A stretch of DNA of 22,638 nt from AM-1111 sp046302135 (GCA_046302135.1 JBKCIQ010000024.1:1-22638), one strand, 5' to 3'. Positions 1-9,700 are shown, numbered from the stretch's first letter. The notes: generated by a model not told the origin, from the sequence alone. Numbers and translations are program-made.

Positions 1-1235
1 TTGACACTAAGTTTTGTTTAATAATTTTAAAAGGGTTTATTTTCAGCTTAGTCACAGCGAATGCGCAAAATTTATGTGATAGCTTGCAAAATGCACTCTC
101 AGGAAATAAAATCAACGATGAAAAAATTTATGAAATAAAATTATCACTTTCAGAGAATTGCTTTAATAACAACATCAATAAGCAAATCAGTTTTTTAACT
201 GAGGCAGTAGAGATTGGACAAAAATTAAAAAAATCATCGCTAGAGGGTAAGGCACTCTACAAACTGGCCGATTGTTACCTGAGAAATGGTAGTATTGCTT
301 CGGCCTACTCGTTAGCAGAAAAAGCACTTGAGGTTTCTAGAAGAGACAAAATTAATTTTGAGCTACAGGTATTAACCACTAAGCTTTTATCCTCAATCGT
401 TTACGAACAGGGGGATGTTTCGAGGGCATTCCAATTATTGAATGAAGCGATTAAAATTACTGATGAAAAAAAATTAAGTGAACTTTCTTCTGAATGTAGA
501 TTGCTTTACGGAAATATTTATACAGGCATAGGAAAATTCAATGAGGCTGAATTAAAATACAGAGAGGCTTTAAATTTTCTTAGCCCAAATGAAGAAAAAA
601 TAAGTTCAATTTTGTATTCAAATTTGGGAACCCTTTATATAAATATGAGGAATTTTAATTCAGCTAACATTTGCTTTGAAAAGGCCCTTGAATTGAAAAG
701 AAAAAACAAAGACCTTAAAGGAGAGTTTTTGGTAATGTACCAGATGGCTATGCTTGCCTCAGCAAACAACAATTCTGAAAAATCTATAAAATTGCTTAAT
801 CAATGTTTGATTTTATCCAAAGAATTGAATGATAAAATTCTTATAGGAAGTACTCATAAAGGTTTATCCGCGGTTTATAATAAAAATGGGAATTATGAAG
901 AATCTTCAATACAAATAGAGAAAGCAATTTTGAATTTCAGAATATCTGGAGAACGAAATGAGCTTTTGGAAACTTATAATGCGGCTTCAGACATATACCA
1001 AAAATTAGGAAAAAAAGAAACAGCAGAAATTTACAAAAACGAATTCAATGCACTTAATGACTCGATAAAAAAACATTTGAATTCAAATATCAAAACCACG
1101 CTTCAAGAAAATAATACCCAATCAAAAACTGAACAAAAAGACTCAGAAAATAAGCCTTATTACTACCTGATAATACCGATTATCGCAGGCCTATTAATTC
1201 TAATTTTTATTTGGTTGAGGAAAGGTAAAAAATAA
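1..1235 (+). CDS. Exported TPR-repeat protein with C-terminal membrane anchor (5' end outside the window)
   Basis: The reading frame is already open at base 3, so the true start lies left of the window; the TTG at 84 is not the start. The residues before it (CLIILKGFIFSLVTANAQ) look like the hydrophobic core and AQ cleavage end of a signal peptide. About seven helical repeats with TPR character follow, for example GKFNEAELKYREAL and RNFNSANICFEKALEL. A single membrane segment (roughly LIIPIIAGLLILIFIWL) and a basic RKGKK tail close the protein. The repeats should therefore face the periplasm, with only a few residues in the cytoplasm. TPR arrays mediate protein-protein contacts; no partner can be named. 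The layout resembles the sensor half of Bacteroidota TPR histidine kinases, but the chain stops right after the membrane segment with no kinase, so it is either a stand-alone adaptor or a shortened relative. Confidence 0.85.
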   Translation, partial: DTKFCLIILKGFIFSLVTANAQNLCDSLQNALSGNKINDEKIYEIKLSLSENCFNNNINKQISFLTEAVEIGQKLKKSSLEGKALYKLADCYLRNGSIASAYSLAEKALEVSRRDKINFELQVLTTKLLSSIVYEQGDVSRAFQLLNEAIKITDEKKLSELSSECRLLYGNIYTGIGKFNEAELKYREALNFLSPNEEKISSILYSNLGTLYINMRNFNSANICFEKALELKRKNKDLKGEFLVMYQMAMLASANNNSEKSIKLLNQCLILSKELNDKILIGSTHKGLSAVYNKNGNYEESSIQIEKAILNFRISGERNELLETYNAASDIYQKLGKKETAEIYKNEFNALNDSIKKHLNSNIKTTLQENNTQSKTEQKDSENKPYYYLIIPIIAGLLILIFIWLRKGKK

Positions 1236-1322
1236 ATATTCCAATTATTACACCAATTTAGTGTTTCTGCAATTTGATTTTTTTAACAGGTTACCTTTTT
1301 TATTAGGCTGTATAAATCTTTG

Positions 1323-2021
1323 ATGAAGAATAAAGCCAGAACATTTAAATCAAAGTTTAAATTCTTTTTGTATGGAATATTTTCGTTCTTACTAATAATA
1401 AGTTTATGGTATATGTGCGCATTGATTTTTCCTAAAATAAAGTTGAACAAAGAAAGAAAATCACCTGAAAAAGGAATCACCGTTTATGTTAAGTCAAATG
1501 GATTTCACACAGATATTATTGTGCCTGTAACATCTGAGGTAATAGATTGGAAAAGTGAATTTCCTATACAAAGTTTCCCAAATCTAAATAACAATCCAGC
1601 ATACCTTACATTTGGATGGGGCGACAGAGGCTTCTATAAAGAGACAAAAAACACTGCTTCAGACCTAAAATTATTTACACTTTTTAAAACAATTTTTGGA
1701 ATGGGTACATCTGTAATGCACCTATCATATAACAATTATGAGCCTTCTTGTGGAGAGAGCTGTAAAAAAGTCTTGTTGAGCAACGCTGAATATCAAAAGC
1801 TTGTTACTTTTTTGAAATCTTCCTTTGACTGCAAAGAGCGCAAATATATAATAGCTGAAGAATTACAATACGGAAACAATCATAATTTCTATTTGGCAAA
1901 AGGAAAATATAGTCTTTTCAAAACTTGTAACGTATGGACGGGAGAGGCACTTGCATTTACCGGAGTTAAAATTGGGATTTGGACACCACTTGAAAGCGGA
2001 ATCATTAAAGAATTGGAGTAG
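1323..2021 (+). CDS. DUF2459 / TIGR02117-like membrane-anchored protein
   Basis: A 232-residue protein with one N-terminal membrane segment (about residues 13-35) and a periplasmic body. The body carries conserved-looking blocks: VKSNGFHTDIIVP around residue 56, FGWGDRGFY around 97 and TCNVWT around 201. These match my memory of the DUF2459 family, first noted as a conserved protein near urease genes in some bacteria and of unknown function. The pairing of His62 with Cys202 would suit a papain-like hydrolase in permuted order, but that is inference. The ATG at 1323 is preferred over the in-frame TTG at 1320; a stop at 1284 limits any longer version. It lies 87 bases after the TPR gene on the same strand, and no promoter is obvious in the gap. 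Confidence 0.75.
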   Translation: MKNKARTFKSKFKFFLYGIFSFLLIISLWYMCALIFPKIKLNKERKSPEKGITVYVKSNGFHTDIIVPVTSEVIDWKSEFPIQSFPNLNNNPAYLTFGWGDRGFYKETKNTASDLKLFTLFKTIFGMGTSVMHLSYNNYEPSCGESCKKVLLSNAEYQKLVTFLKSSFDCKERKYIIAEELQYGNNHNFYLAKGKYSLFKTCNVWTGEALAFTGVKIGIWTPLESGIIKELE

Positions 2022-2088
2022 CATCAATTAAAAAAATCCTAAAAGTCCCGGGTAACAGGAAATAATTAAATTAATTGTTTGATGGCCC

Positions 2089-3777
2089 TTATTTAATTTT
2101 AGTTATTAAATAACCCTTATTATTTTTTTCAAAAACAAGCGTATTAGAACCCCATCTTACGGCATTTTCAATATAATTTTTCTTACGCTCAATGTTTTTT
2201 TTCTGTGTTTCGTCATACTCTTGTACATATTCTGTAACATCACATTGTATTATTTGAGATATGTTACCGTCCCAACTCTTAAATTTTTCCTTTAAATATT
2301 TTTTGATTTTATTATTTTTCTCAAAAAACAACGGATTACCCAGCCCAACGAGTTTTGAAAGCGATACGGCATCTTCAATTTTAATTGCTCCAAGCACACC
2401 CTTAATAAATGGATCCAAATTATTTTTGTCAGCTTTGGAAACATACGTTTCAAACAAGCTGTTTAGGTCTCCTTTTATTAACTTGTAGGTGTAGTCACAA
2501 CCATTGGCATGAATAGTTACGCAAGAAATATTCTTCATCACCGGGATATCAATTATAGTTTTACCGTCTTTAATGATCTTTTTACAATTGGCAACTTTTC
2601 TTATTTTGTAAGACTCAGGAGAAGGATTTTTATCTTGATTATAGCCTACGTTAAAATAATCACCTGAAACTTCTGTAACAGATAAGATTTTGGCAGGGCC
2701 CTCTAATGTAAATCTGAAGAATGTGTCTGCGAAAACAGTTCCCATTTTCGGAGAAAAATCTATGAATTTAGCTTCTTCACTTTCAGGATAAACATGAGTT
2801 GTGTTAAAATAAAATTCCGGCTTAATGGGGTCACTTATAAGTTGATCTGAAGGATGGTCAGGAAGGTGTGAATAAACCATTAATTCAGGGTTAACGTTCA
2901 GCCACATGTCGCCACCACCATCTGCCCATGTCACATCATAAATTTCTTCCTTTCCATCAATCGTTACTATGTTCCATGCATGATAGCCACCTAATTTGTC
3001 AGCATAATATTTTGAGTTTTTCGCATACCCAAAAACATTTCTGCATTTAATACCTGCGTATTCACAAAGTTTAGTGAAAACATTTGAATAGCCGGCACAG
3101 ACTGCAACTCTGTCTCTTCCAGCTAATATTTTCTCAACATCTTTCTGATCATATGCAAATTTACCTGTATCTGGAGCATGACCATATTCAATTGAGTTTT
3201 TAATAAATGAGATAATTTCCATAACCTTCTCACGATCTGATTTCTTATTCTTTGTGATAAAATTCACCAATTCTCTTAAATTAATCTTTTCAGGTGCCTC
3301 CGGATTTTTTATAATCTTATTACTTAGTAAACTTAAATAAAAAGGTTTTCTGAAATCATAAAGCAATCTCTTTCCTAGTAAGGGTTTATTAGGGGTAAAA
3401 AATGCCGAAAATTTTGAAGTGTAAAGACCTTTCTTAGACTTCAAATAATACTCCTCCCTGAAATTTTTAAATTTATTGGTATCGCTTTCGTTTTTATAGA
3501 GTTTTAATTTCCCCTTTGCGTAACTATAAGTTCCCGTTGTTCTTAGAATCAGGTAATAAAAATTATCATAGTTATAATCAATATATTCATAACTTAAATC
3601 ATCGTAAAGTTTAAGCACTTCACAACTTCCAAACCCATAGTGTTTGGCAAATGCAGTTAGGAGTTTGGCAGTCGGCATTTTCCATTTAGTTGTATCATTT
3701 TTGTCCTGAGCAAAATAGAACCACGGACTTAAAATTGCTATTAACAGCAATGCTACTTTTAACTTGAATGTCCTCAT
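2089..3777 (-). CDS. Exported transglutaminase-like protein
   Basis: A 562-residue protein with a signal peptide ending near FYFAQ (residue 24). Residues about 180-285 form a transglutaminase-like core with the expected catalytic order: Cys227 in RVAVCAGYSN, His266 in GGYHAWN and Asp281 in IYDVTWADGG. In bacteria such domains act as cysteine peptidases or transamidases as often as true crosslinkers, so the reaction is open. The N-terminal 150 residues and the C-terminal 270 match no domain I recognise; the latter begin with a beta-rich stretch after the core. It is the last gene of a five-gene - strand block of predicted envelope proteins. The 291-base gap upstream suggests its own promoter, but no clear TAnnTTTG element precedes it. 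It runs tail to tail with the DUF2459 gene, 67 bases apart. Confidence 0.8.
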   Translation of the reverse strand: MRTFKLKVALLLIAILSPWFYFAQDKNDTTKWKMPTAKLLTAFAKHYGFGSCEVLKLYDDLSYEYIDYNYDNFYYLILRTTGTYSYAKGKLKLYKNESDTNKFKNFREEYYLKSKKGLYTSKFSAFFTPNKPLLGKRLLYDFRKPFYLSLLSNKIIKNPEAPEKINLRELVNFITKNKKSDREKVMEIISFIKNSIEYGHAPDTGKFAYDQKDVEKILAGRDRVAVCAGYSNVFTKLCEYAGIKCRNVFGYAKNSKYYADKLGGYHAWNIVTIDGKEEIYDVTWADGGGDMWLNVNPELMVYSHLPDHPSDQLISDPIKPEFYFNTTHVYPESEEAKFIDFSPKMGTVFADTFFRFTLEGPAKILSVTEVSGDYFNVGYNQDKNPSPESYKIRKVANCKKIIKDGKTIIDIPVMKNISCVTIHANGCDYTYKLIKGDLNSLFETYVSKADKNNLDPFIKGVLGAIKIEDAVSLSKLVGLGNPLFFEKNNKIKKYLKEKFKSWDGNISQIIQCDVTEYVQEYDETQKKNIERKKNYIENAVRWGSNTLVFEKNNKGYLITKIK

Positions 3778-4068
3778 ATCATTAATTTTTAAAAAATACT
3801 GAATCTTAATTCACAAAGCATTTTAAAAAAAGACCCGAAAGAATTAACGTTGAAAAAATTAAAAGTTACAAAAGTCAATATCAAGGACGTGATTTTACAG
3901 CTACAATAACATTCTTTTTTTTATTATGAAAAGTAGGGTGGCGACTTTGGAAAAAAATTAACTAGAAAATCGGAATGTTTGTACTTGTGCTGAATAGCAA
4001 AAATTGTAATTTATTGAAATTAAAAAAGTCCTTATATTTTTGAATATGCAAACATTTATCTCATTTAA
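3778..4068. other. Intergenic stretch between DUF2892 and transglutaminase genes
   Basis: A 291-base, strongly AT-rich gap between two - strand genes. I see no open frame of note, no tRNA-like fold and no GC-rich hairpin followed by T's. There is a loose inverted repeat, TTAATTC at 3806-3812 and GAATTAA at 3841-3847, but in sequence this AT-rich it may be chance. The promoter of the transglutaminase gene presumably lies here, though no perfect TAnnTTTG match on the - strand is visible. Confidence 0.4.
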
Positions 4069-4317
4069 TCAATCAACTTTTTTAACTTCTTCAAATTGAA
4101 TTACATCATTACCCGATTTGTTTCTTTTAAACATACCCGGTGTATAACATTGTCCTGATGCACATCCTCCTAAATTAAAAACAGGTAGAACAGTTAAAAC
4201 AATTCCAACTAAAGTCATGATAGTATCTTTTTCAAAAAATGACTGTACCAGAATTATTAATCCTAGTAACAAGCGAACAATTCGCATGAAGTTCCAGTTC
4301 TTTAAAATCTGATTCAT
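4069..4317 (-). CDS. Small DUF2892 (YgaP-like) inner-membrane protein with Cys motif
   Basis: An 82-residue protein made of a hydrophobic hairpin (about residues 12-48) followed by GGCASGQCYTP and a charged cytoplasmic tail. The start MNQILKNWNFMRIVRLLLG fits the DUF2892 family, related to the membrane part of the YgaP sulfurtransferase. The two cysteines at about 52 and 57 are typical of the Bacteroidota branch as I remember it and could bind a metal or carry a persulfide. In this phylum such genes often sit with rhodanese, sulfide or Crp/Fnr-type genes; none is present here, but a perfect 14-base palindrome 44 bases upstream suggests direct regulation. It follows the LysM phosphodiesterase gene after 88 bases and is probably its own transcription unit. 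Confidence 0.75.
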   Translation of the reverse strand: MNQILKNWNFMRIVRLLLGLIILVQSFFEKDTIMTLVGIVLTVLPVFNLGGCASGQCYTPGMFKRNKSGNDVIQFEEVKKVD

Positions 4318-4360
4318 ATACTAATTTTTGTAAATGTAAATGATAAAAATCTGATTAAAC

Positions 4361-4374
4361 GTAACAATTGTTAC
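4361..4374. promoter_or_regulatory. Perfect palindrome GTAACAATTGTTAC, likely operator of the DUF2892 gene
   Basis: The 14 bases are an exact inverted repeat with GTAAC half-sites, the size expected for a dimeric helix-turn-helix regulator; Crp/Fnr-type proteins are a reasonable guess. On the - strand a near-match to the -10 element (TACATTTA, 4338 down to 4331) puts the likely transcription start near 4326. The centre of the palindrome would then lie about 41-42 bases upstream, the usual class II activator position. The palindrome is seen directly; the regulator and the promoter geometry are inference. Confidence 0.5.
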
Positions 4375-4405
4375 ATTAATTGAAATCGTAGAAAGTATTA
4401 AAATG

Positions 4406-5602
4406 CTACATCACCCTAATTTTAATTCCATTTTTAAGAACTTTCTTTTTTTTGGCAGCGGGATTTAGTTCGTAAATTCTAGCTAAGGAAATGTTATACT
4501 TTGTAGCAATACTGTTAAACGTATCACCGGTTTTTACTCTATGGTATTTTTTTACTCCAATTTCTGATTTTTTCTGAACAGATTTCTTTTTGATTGGATG
4601 AAGATTTTCTTTCTCAATTTCAGAGGTAATTTCTTTTTCTTCATCAAGGTTATTTTTTAATGCCGAAGTATCAGCTTTGCCTTTCTTTTCAGGCAAATGA
4701 TTTAAACTAACAGATATAAATCCATGAGGTATTTCATGAAGATTGTTATTTATTAAATACTGTAACAACTCAAAAGGATAGTCCGTCTGAATGACTTTAG
4801 CATCATGGTTCACAAACCAATTCCATGAGTTGATGGCGTCTTTGCTTTCTGTATGTTTTCCTGAAATAGCATCAAATAATGCATTATACCAAATATTACA
4901 ATTTTTGTATTTCAACGTCTGTAATACTTTAGGCCAACAAATGTAATCCGTATCGGTCCTTATAAGCACTTCCATTAATCTGGCTTTAGAATCAATTGCG
5001 AAAGTATCAATATTAGTCTTCCTCCCGTTTTTAACCGGCATAAACAATGGGCCGTTTGGAAACTGATTGCTCCATTCACAAAAAGATACTGCATCACCTC
5101 CGCCTTTTAAAATTACATATGGACCACAATTGTATTTATTGACGATTGGTGTTAATTCATTAAATAGTCCACTACTCTTGTCAAGGTTAACAATTATTTT
5201 TCCTTTAATCAGCTTCAAAACAGTATCTAAAGTAGGAACACAATGTTCGGTAAGCTTTCCTTTTTTATCCTTCAACCTCAACTTTATGACGTCCTTAAGT
5301 AAATATCGTGAGACACGTCCCTTTCCGTTCGTAGTTCTTCGTACCGTCTGATCATGCATGAGTACAAAATGTCCATCTTTGGTACGTTGTACATCTATTT
5401 CAACAATATCAATACCTCTGTCTATGCACGACTGTATTGCCGGCAAACTGTTTTCAGGAAAATTTTTTGAATCGCCCCTGTGTGCGGCAACAAGTACTTT
5501 ATTGGTTTTCGAATCAAGTGCCTGCCAAATTGTTTGGGACTGCGAACAAATTCTACTTGATATAAATAAAATAAATAATATCTGTAAAAAAAAATTACGC
5601 AT
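4406..5602 (-). CDS. Exported glycerophosphodiester phosphodiesterase with C-terminal LysM domain
   Basis: A 398-residue protein. A signal peptide (to about SRICSQ, residue 21) precedes a GDPD catalytic domain (about 36-295). Its active-site residues are present: His41-Arg42 in AAHRGD, Glu50 in FPENS, Glu68 and Asp70 in VEIDVQ, and His83-Asp84 in LMHDQT. The family cleaves glycerophosphodiesters to glycerol-3-phosphate and an alcohol with a divalent metal. A lysine-rich linker (about 305-350) leads to a LysM domain (352-398; HRVKTGDTFNSIATKYNIS) that should hold it to peptidoglycan or another GlcNAc-containing glycan. It lies 13 bases after the phosphodiester glycosidase gene and is probably cotranscribed with it and the CotH gene. 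Substrate could be deacylated phospholipid or a phosphodiester-linked envelope polymer; the sequence does not decide. Confidence 0.88.
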   Translation of the reverse strand: MRNFFLQILFILFISSRICSQSQTIWQALDSKTNKVLVAAHRGDSKNFPENSLPAIQSCIDRGIDIVEIDVQRTKDGHFVLMHDQTVRRTTNGKGRVSRYLLKDVIKLRLKDKKGKLTEHCVPTLDTVLKLIKGKIIVNLDKSSGLFNELTPIVNKYNCGPYVILKGGGDAVSFCEWSNQFPNGPLFMPVKNGRKTNIDTFAIDSKARLMEVLIRTDTDYICWPKVLQTLKYKNCNIWYNALFDAISGKHTESKDAINSWNWFVNHDAKVIQTDYPFELLQYLINNNLHEIPHGFISVSLNHLPEKKGKADTSALKNNLDEEKEITSEIEKENLHPIKKKSVQKKSEIGVKKYHRVKTGDTFNSIATKYNISLARIYELNPAAKKKKVLKNGIKIRVM

Positions 5603-5615
5603 GAAATTTTAAAAA

Positions 5616-6725
5616 TTATTTCTTTCTGAATCCAAGATGTGTATATACAACACGTTCTCTACCATCAGCAGGTCTGTTTACAACATCTAATTTTTTCGAG
5701 TACATCATAGAACTTCCACCCTGGTCGCAGGCCATTGCGTTATAACAACCCATCGCCATCATTACCTCACCGCACATTTGCATGGTCATACCCTTGCTAT
5801 ATTCCGGTCTCCTCCCGTCAACCACCATGAAAAATGCATATTTACCCGATTTATCTATTCCAACTATAGTCCTAGGATATGGATTTTTTTTAGTTGCGTC
5901 GGCAGGATCTATCGCAATTTTTCCTTCTAAAATCAAGTCAAAACGTCCCCAGATAACGTTATACATTTTATCATTCATATTTGTTACTACTTCCGCGTCA
6001 GGTGAGTAGTATACGTTATTTTCTTTGTCGAAATACAAAAAAGGACGAGATTTTGTGTCAGTTAGTAAATATGGTTTACCATTTACAACATAATTACCTG
6101 TCCAATGTCCAAGAGGCGCCTTTTCACCAGGTGACATTCCTGCTTCACCGTTAACAGCAAAATCCGCATCAAAACGCTTACAGAAAGAGGATGTTAACTC
6201 TTTCTTATTGATACCTGTATCCAATACAACATTGTATTTGCTTAGGTCAATAGCCGCAATGAAAGCTACAATTTTAGGATCCTCCAAATTAATTTCCATA
6301 ATCTCCATGCCCGGATCATTTTGCAGATATTGTAAATCTGTTACAGTTCCGAAAGAAAGTTTTTTAAGATTTTCCAAATACTTTGAAAAGTATGATGCAT
6401 CCGTTGAATCTTTATTCAATTCAGTAGTAAGAATTACTTTTTTTTTCGATCTCAATAATTCCTGCTCCATTTGATACTTTTTTGAGTCGTAGGCGGTTGC
6501 CAAAACAGCAAATACTACAAGAAAAACACTTGTACAATAGAATACCAGCTTTACACTTTTTGAAAAATCTTTGAGTTTGGTAAAGCCAAGTAATTTTAAA
6601 AAAATGAGCCATACCAACGAAACTCCACATACCCATATCAAAAGTTGAAAAGATAGAGGCAGACCAAGAATTCTAAGAAGGAAGGCCTGAAGATCATCAA
6701 TTAAAACATTTATTTTATCACCCAT
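5616..6725 (-). CDS. Membrane-anchored phosphodiester glycosidase (NAGPA family)
   Basis: A 369-residue protein with two N-terminal membrane segments (about 24-46 and 59-79) and a C-terminal NAGPA-type domain (about 150-366). The domain shows VNGEAGMS near 191, PRTIVGIDKSGKYAFFMVVDGRRP (284-307, with D303-G304-R305), an NAMACD stretch near 330 and DQGGSSMM at 334. NAGPA is the human uncovering enzyme that removes GlcNAc from a phosphodiester on lysosomal mannose; bacterial relatives hydrolyse or form sugar-1-phosphodiester bonds in cell-surface polymers. The usual DGGGS signature reads DQGGS here, so activity is likely but not certain. It lies between the CotH-phosphatase gene (48 bases upstream) and the LysM phosphodiesterase gene (13 bases downstream), in the same direction. 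Confidence 0.82.
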   Translation of the reverse strand: MGDKINVLIDDLQAFLLRILGLPLSFQLLIWVCGVSLVWLIFLKLLGFTKLKDFSKSVKLVFYCTSVFLVVFAVLATAYDSKKYQMEQELLRSKKKVILTTELNKDSTDASYFSKYLENLKKLSFGTVTDLQYLQNDPGMEIMEINLEDPKIVAFIAAIDLSKYNVVLDTGINKKELTSSFCKRFDADFAVNGEAGMSPGEKAPLGHWTGNYVVNGKPYLLTDTKSRPFLYFDKENNVYYSPDAEVVTNMNDKMYNVIWGRFDLILEGKIAIDPADATKKNPYPRTIVGIDKSGKYAFFMVVDGRRPEYSKGMTMQMCGEVMMAMGCYNAMACDQGGSSMMYSKKLDVVNRPADGRERVVYTHLGFRKK

Positions 6726-6773
6726 AACAATAAATAAATTTTTTCTAAAATCGAAAATAAAATAATATGTTAC

Positions 6774-9700
6774 TCAACTTTTATTCTTTTTTACCAAATT
6801 CTTTTGTTGAATTTCAATATTACCGGATTTTTTTGTTGAGTATCCTGACATCTCCTCCCGGCAAGGGCAATATTTAAGTTTTTGTTCGGAGGTGAAGGAT
6901 AAATTATCAAAACGCTTAAAATTAACTATACTTTCTTTTACTTTTTTATACCCTTTATAATTTCCATCTGTATTTTTCATCCAGTATTTGAGGGCCATTT
7001 GAGGCGTAAAATCACAAAATTGCATAAGCGTCATAGCTGAAAGTCTTCCGCTTTGGTGCCACCCGTTCCAGCAATGTATGTATGTTAATTTTGGATCAGG
7101 ACTTCCGGCAATTTCTTTAATTTCTTTCATGAAATCAGAAAGAAATTTTCTATCAATGACAGGTGAACATTCATATACAAAATGGCTGTCTCGCAACGAA
7201 TCAATACGTGAGACAGGATATTCGTGTGAAAAATTTTTTTCATAAAGATAAATTGCCCTGCTGAAATTCAAATCTTTCAACTCCTGAATAGTCTTTAATT
7301 CCAACGGATTTTGATAGGACCCAGCATGGTTATTCCCACCCCTGTAAAGTAGATTTTTAAGTACCACACGAACATTTCTGCATCCTGTCAAATCAGAAAA
7401 TCCTTTACCCTTATTATCAACCAATTTGGTTTCAAGCGTTTTCAATCCAAAATTATCCGTCTGATGAATTTGTCCTTTTACAAATTGAAAACTAAGAAAA
7501 AGCAGAAATATGACTGAAATATTTTTATTTCTTCGTTTCCTTAACAAAATAAAAACAAATAGAGCGAGTATCGTAACAATCGCTGAGATTAAGATTAAAA
7601 TTTTATTGAAAGTATTATTACCTACAATTTGTTTAACCTTTTCCAATGACAAAAACTTTTTGGATGGAGTCCAATTGTTTGTTTTTAAGTCCCTGTAAAA
7701 AAAACATGCTTTCTTGGTTTGTTCCAATGAATCACCATAGTTTAACAACAAAGAATCAATTATATTATTTTCCTTGTCAAACAATACCCACTCTCTTCCG
7801 GAAAATCCGAATCCTTTCGGAAAATTCACTTGAAGAATTCTTACTCTTCCTGTGGTAATTTTTCTCGCCTCAGTAATGTTATTTGTTATGAAGAAGCACT
7901 CATCGGTATTCAGAGAATCAATTAAAAACTCTTGCAGCTTGTCCTGATTGAACCCTTTAAACATTAAAGTGGTATTTTCAATTTCCTGTCCGGACACGTT
8001 CATCAAGCCTATCAAATACAAACTGTCTTTTTTAGTGTGTTTTTTTACGGCGCAAAAAATGCGAATTTTTTTATTGAGTTGTGAAAATGCTTTACGCTTG
8101 TATATTGCCTGTAGGGTGTCTATTTTTTGAACATTAAAAACGCAAATTCTTGAGGTGTCATTTGGAAATTGCTTCCAACCGATAAAATCATACTTTGGAT
8201 GAACATTTACCGCTTCAAATGAAACAGGAACATCAGTAAAAAATTTTGCCTCAGCCTTATCAAATAAAAAAGAAGAATGCCTCAACTTAAGTGATTTAAG
8301 TCCTTTTATATTAGATGAAATACTAATGAGCTTCAAATTTCCCTGAAGAGAAAATGCTTCTCTCATGTGATCATAGGCAGATTTATCCCTCCCAATGAAA
8401 AACTCTTTAAACTTTTTGATTTCATTTTCCCAACCTTCAACGTTCTGATAGGATATCCTGTTTCTGCGCATTACATGCTGAGGGATTTCAGAACGAATGT
8501 TTCCCGCAAAAAGATTAACCCTGTTGATTAATGTGTCTTTATGCATCCTTGTTCCTAACAAAAAGCAATATTCATTAATGAAAAAGTTTTTAGTTTCAGT
8601 GTGTGATAGCAAACTTCTTAATGTTACGGTTACCCACTCGGGGTTGCACCATTCTGTCTCCACAGGACTCAACCTCTTTTGCAGATAGTTGAAATTGATT
8701 TGATAAGGAAAACAGCTTTGATCTCCATCAAAATAAATCCACCTCCAACGGTTGTCGAGTGATTTACTTTTCCAAAACCTGACATTGCCCCTGGAATCTA
8801 CATTAATGGTATGAATTTGTAAAATGATGTAATCGATATAATTGTCAAACACAATTTTTCTATTGATTGAATCGATTACAACTTTCTCAGGAAACGGTCG
8901 CCTTACATATTCCAGCATTTGCTGGTATTCGGGAATATTGATGCCTGTAATGTCTACTGTGGTAAGCTTGGGGTCTTTTATTGCACCGTGATTGTATTTG
9001 AGGTATTCCAAGTTAACTTTCTCCCTCATATTGTAAATTCCCCAGTACTCGCCGTTAACATACAAAACGGCTTGTCTGTAATCCATATAATCAAGATTCA
9101 GATCACGTGCAATAGAACTTAGTGTAATATCTTTTATTCTAGTCATTGCCTGATCATTTCCTGAAGTTCTTAAGACAATGCTTTTATAAGATTTAAATTT
9201 TTTATTGGTAAAAGGAGAAATTTTAATTTTCTTGGGACCTATTGTAGTATCGGTTATCAACCTTATAGATCTTTCCGGCATACTTATGGTCATACCGCCA
9301 AATGGCTTCACTCTGTGAATGCCGTAATATGGCTCTTTTCCTTTTTCATAATATTCAACAAAAACAGGAATAGATTCTTTCTTCCATATTCTACCGAAAG
9401 TTACTACAGAGCTATCCTCTGCCTTGGCTGTCTCAATACCACCCGTAAGAATTCCGTCAGGCAAATCAAAATTTTCACGCTTGAGATTAAGGCAAACAAC
9501 AGGAAGTAATGATTTTTTTCCAATAATATATGTCCCTGCAAAAACAGAATCAATTAATTTATTTTTCTCATAAACTCTTATATAAATCGCAGTGGTTTTT
9601 TGAATGGTAACTGAAGTAGAAGTAACATTCTTTTTTAAATCAGAAAAAGTTCCGATGATTTCAATTTTTCGGGTAGTATCAAAATTTAAATTTATTGTTA

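Noticed and set aside
2023..2084. CATCAATTAA with TTAATTG-TT-TGATG as a terminator between convergent genes
   Set aside because: The loop is about 40 bases, the stem is AT-rich and bulged, and no T-run follows.
3806..3847. Inverted repeat TTAATTC / GAATTAA
   Set aside because: Seven-base AT-rich arms 28 bases apart are expected by chance in this gap.
4035..4042. TATTTTTG, a + strand -10 match
   Set aside because: No + strand gene follows; both neighbouring genes run on the - strand.
5067..5612. + strand open frames across the GDPD gene
   Set aside because: They lie antisense to a gene with a complete active site and resemble no protein family.
6752..6759. TATTTTCG on the - strand as an internal promoter for the NAGPA-type gene
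   Set aside because: It has one mismatch and the gap is AT-rich; cotranscription from the CotH gene explains the layout as well.
7470..7604. Two separate genes, CotH and phosphatase, instead of one
   Set aside because: The frame is continuous and no ATG precedes the second hydrophobic stretch; a TTG (codon 774) exists but is weak evidence for a separate start.
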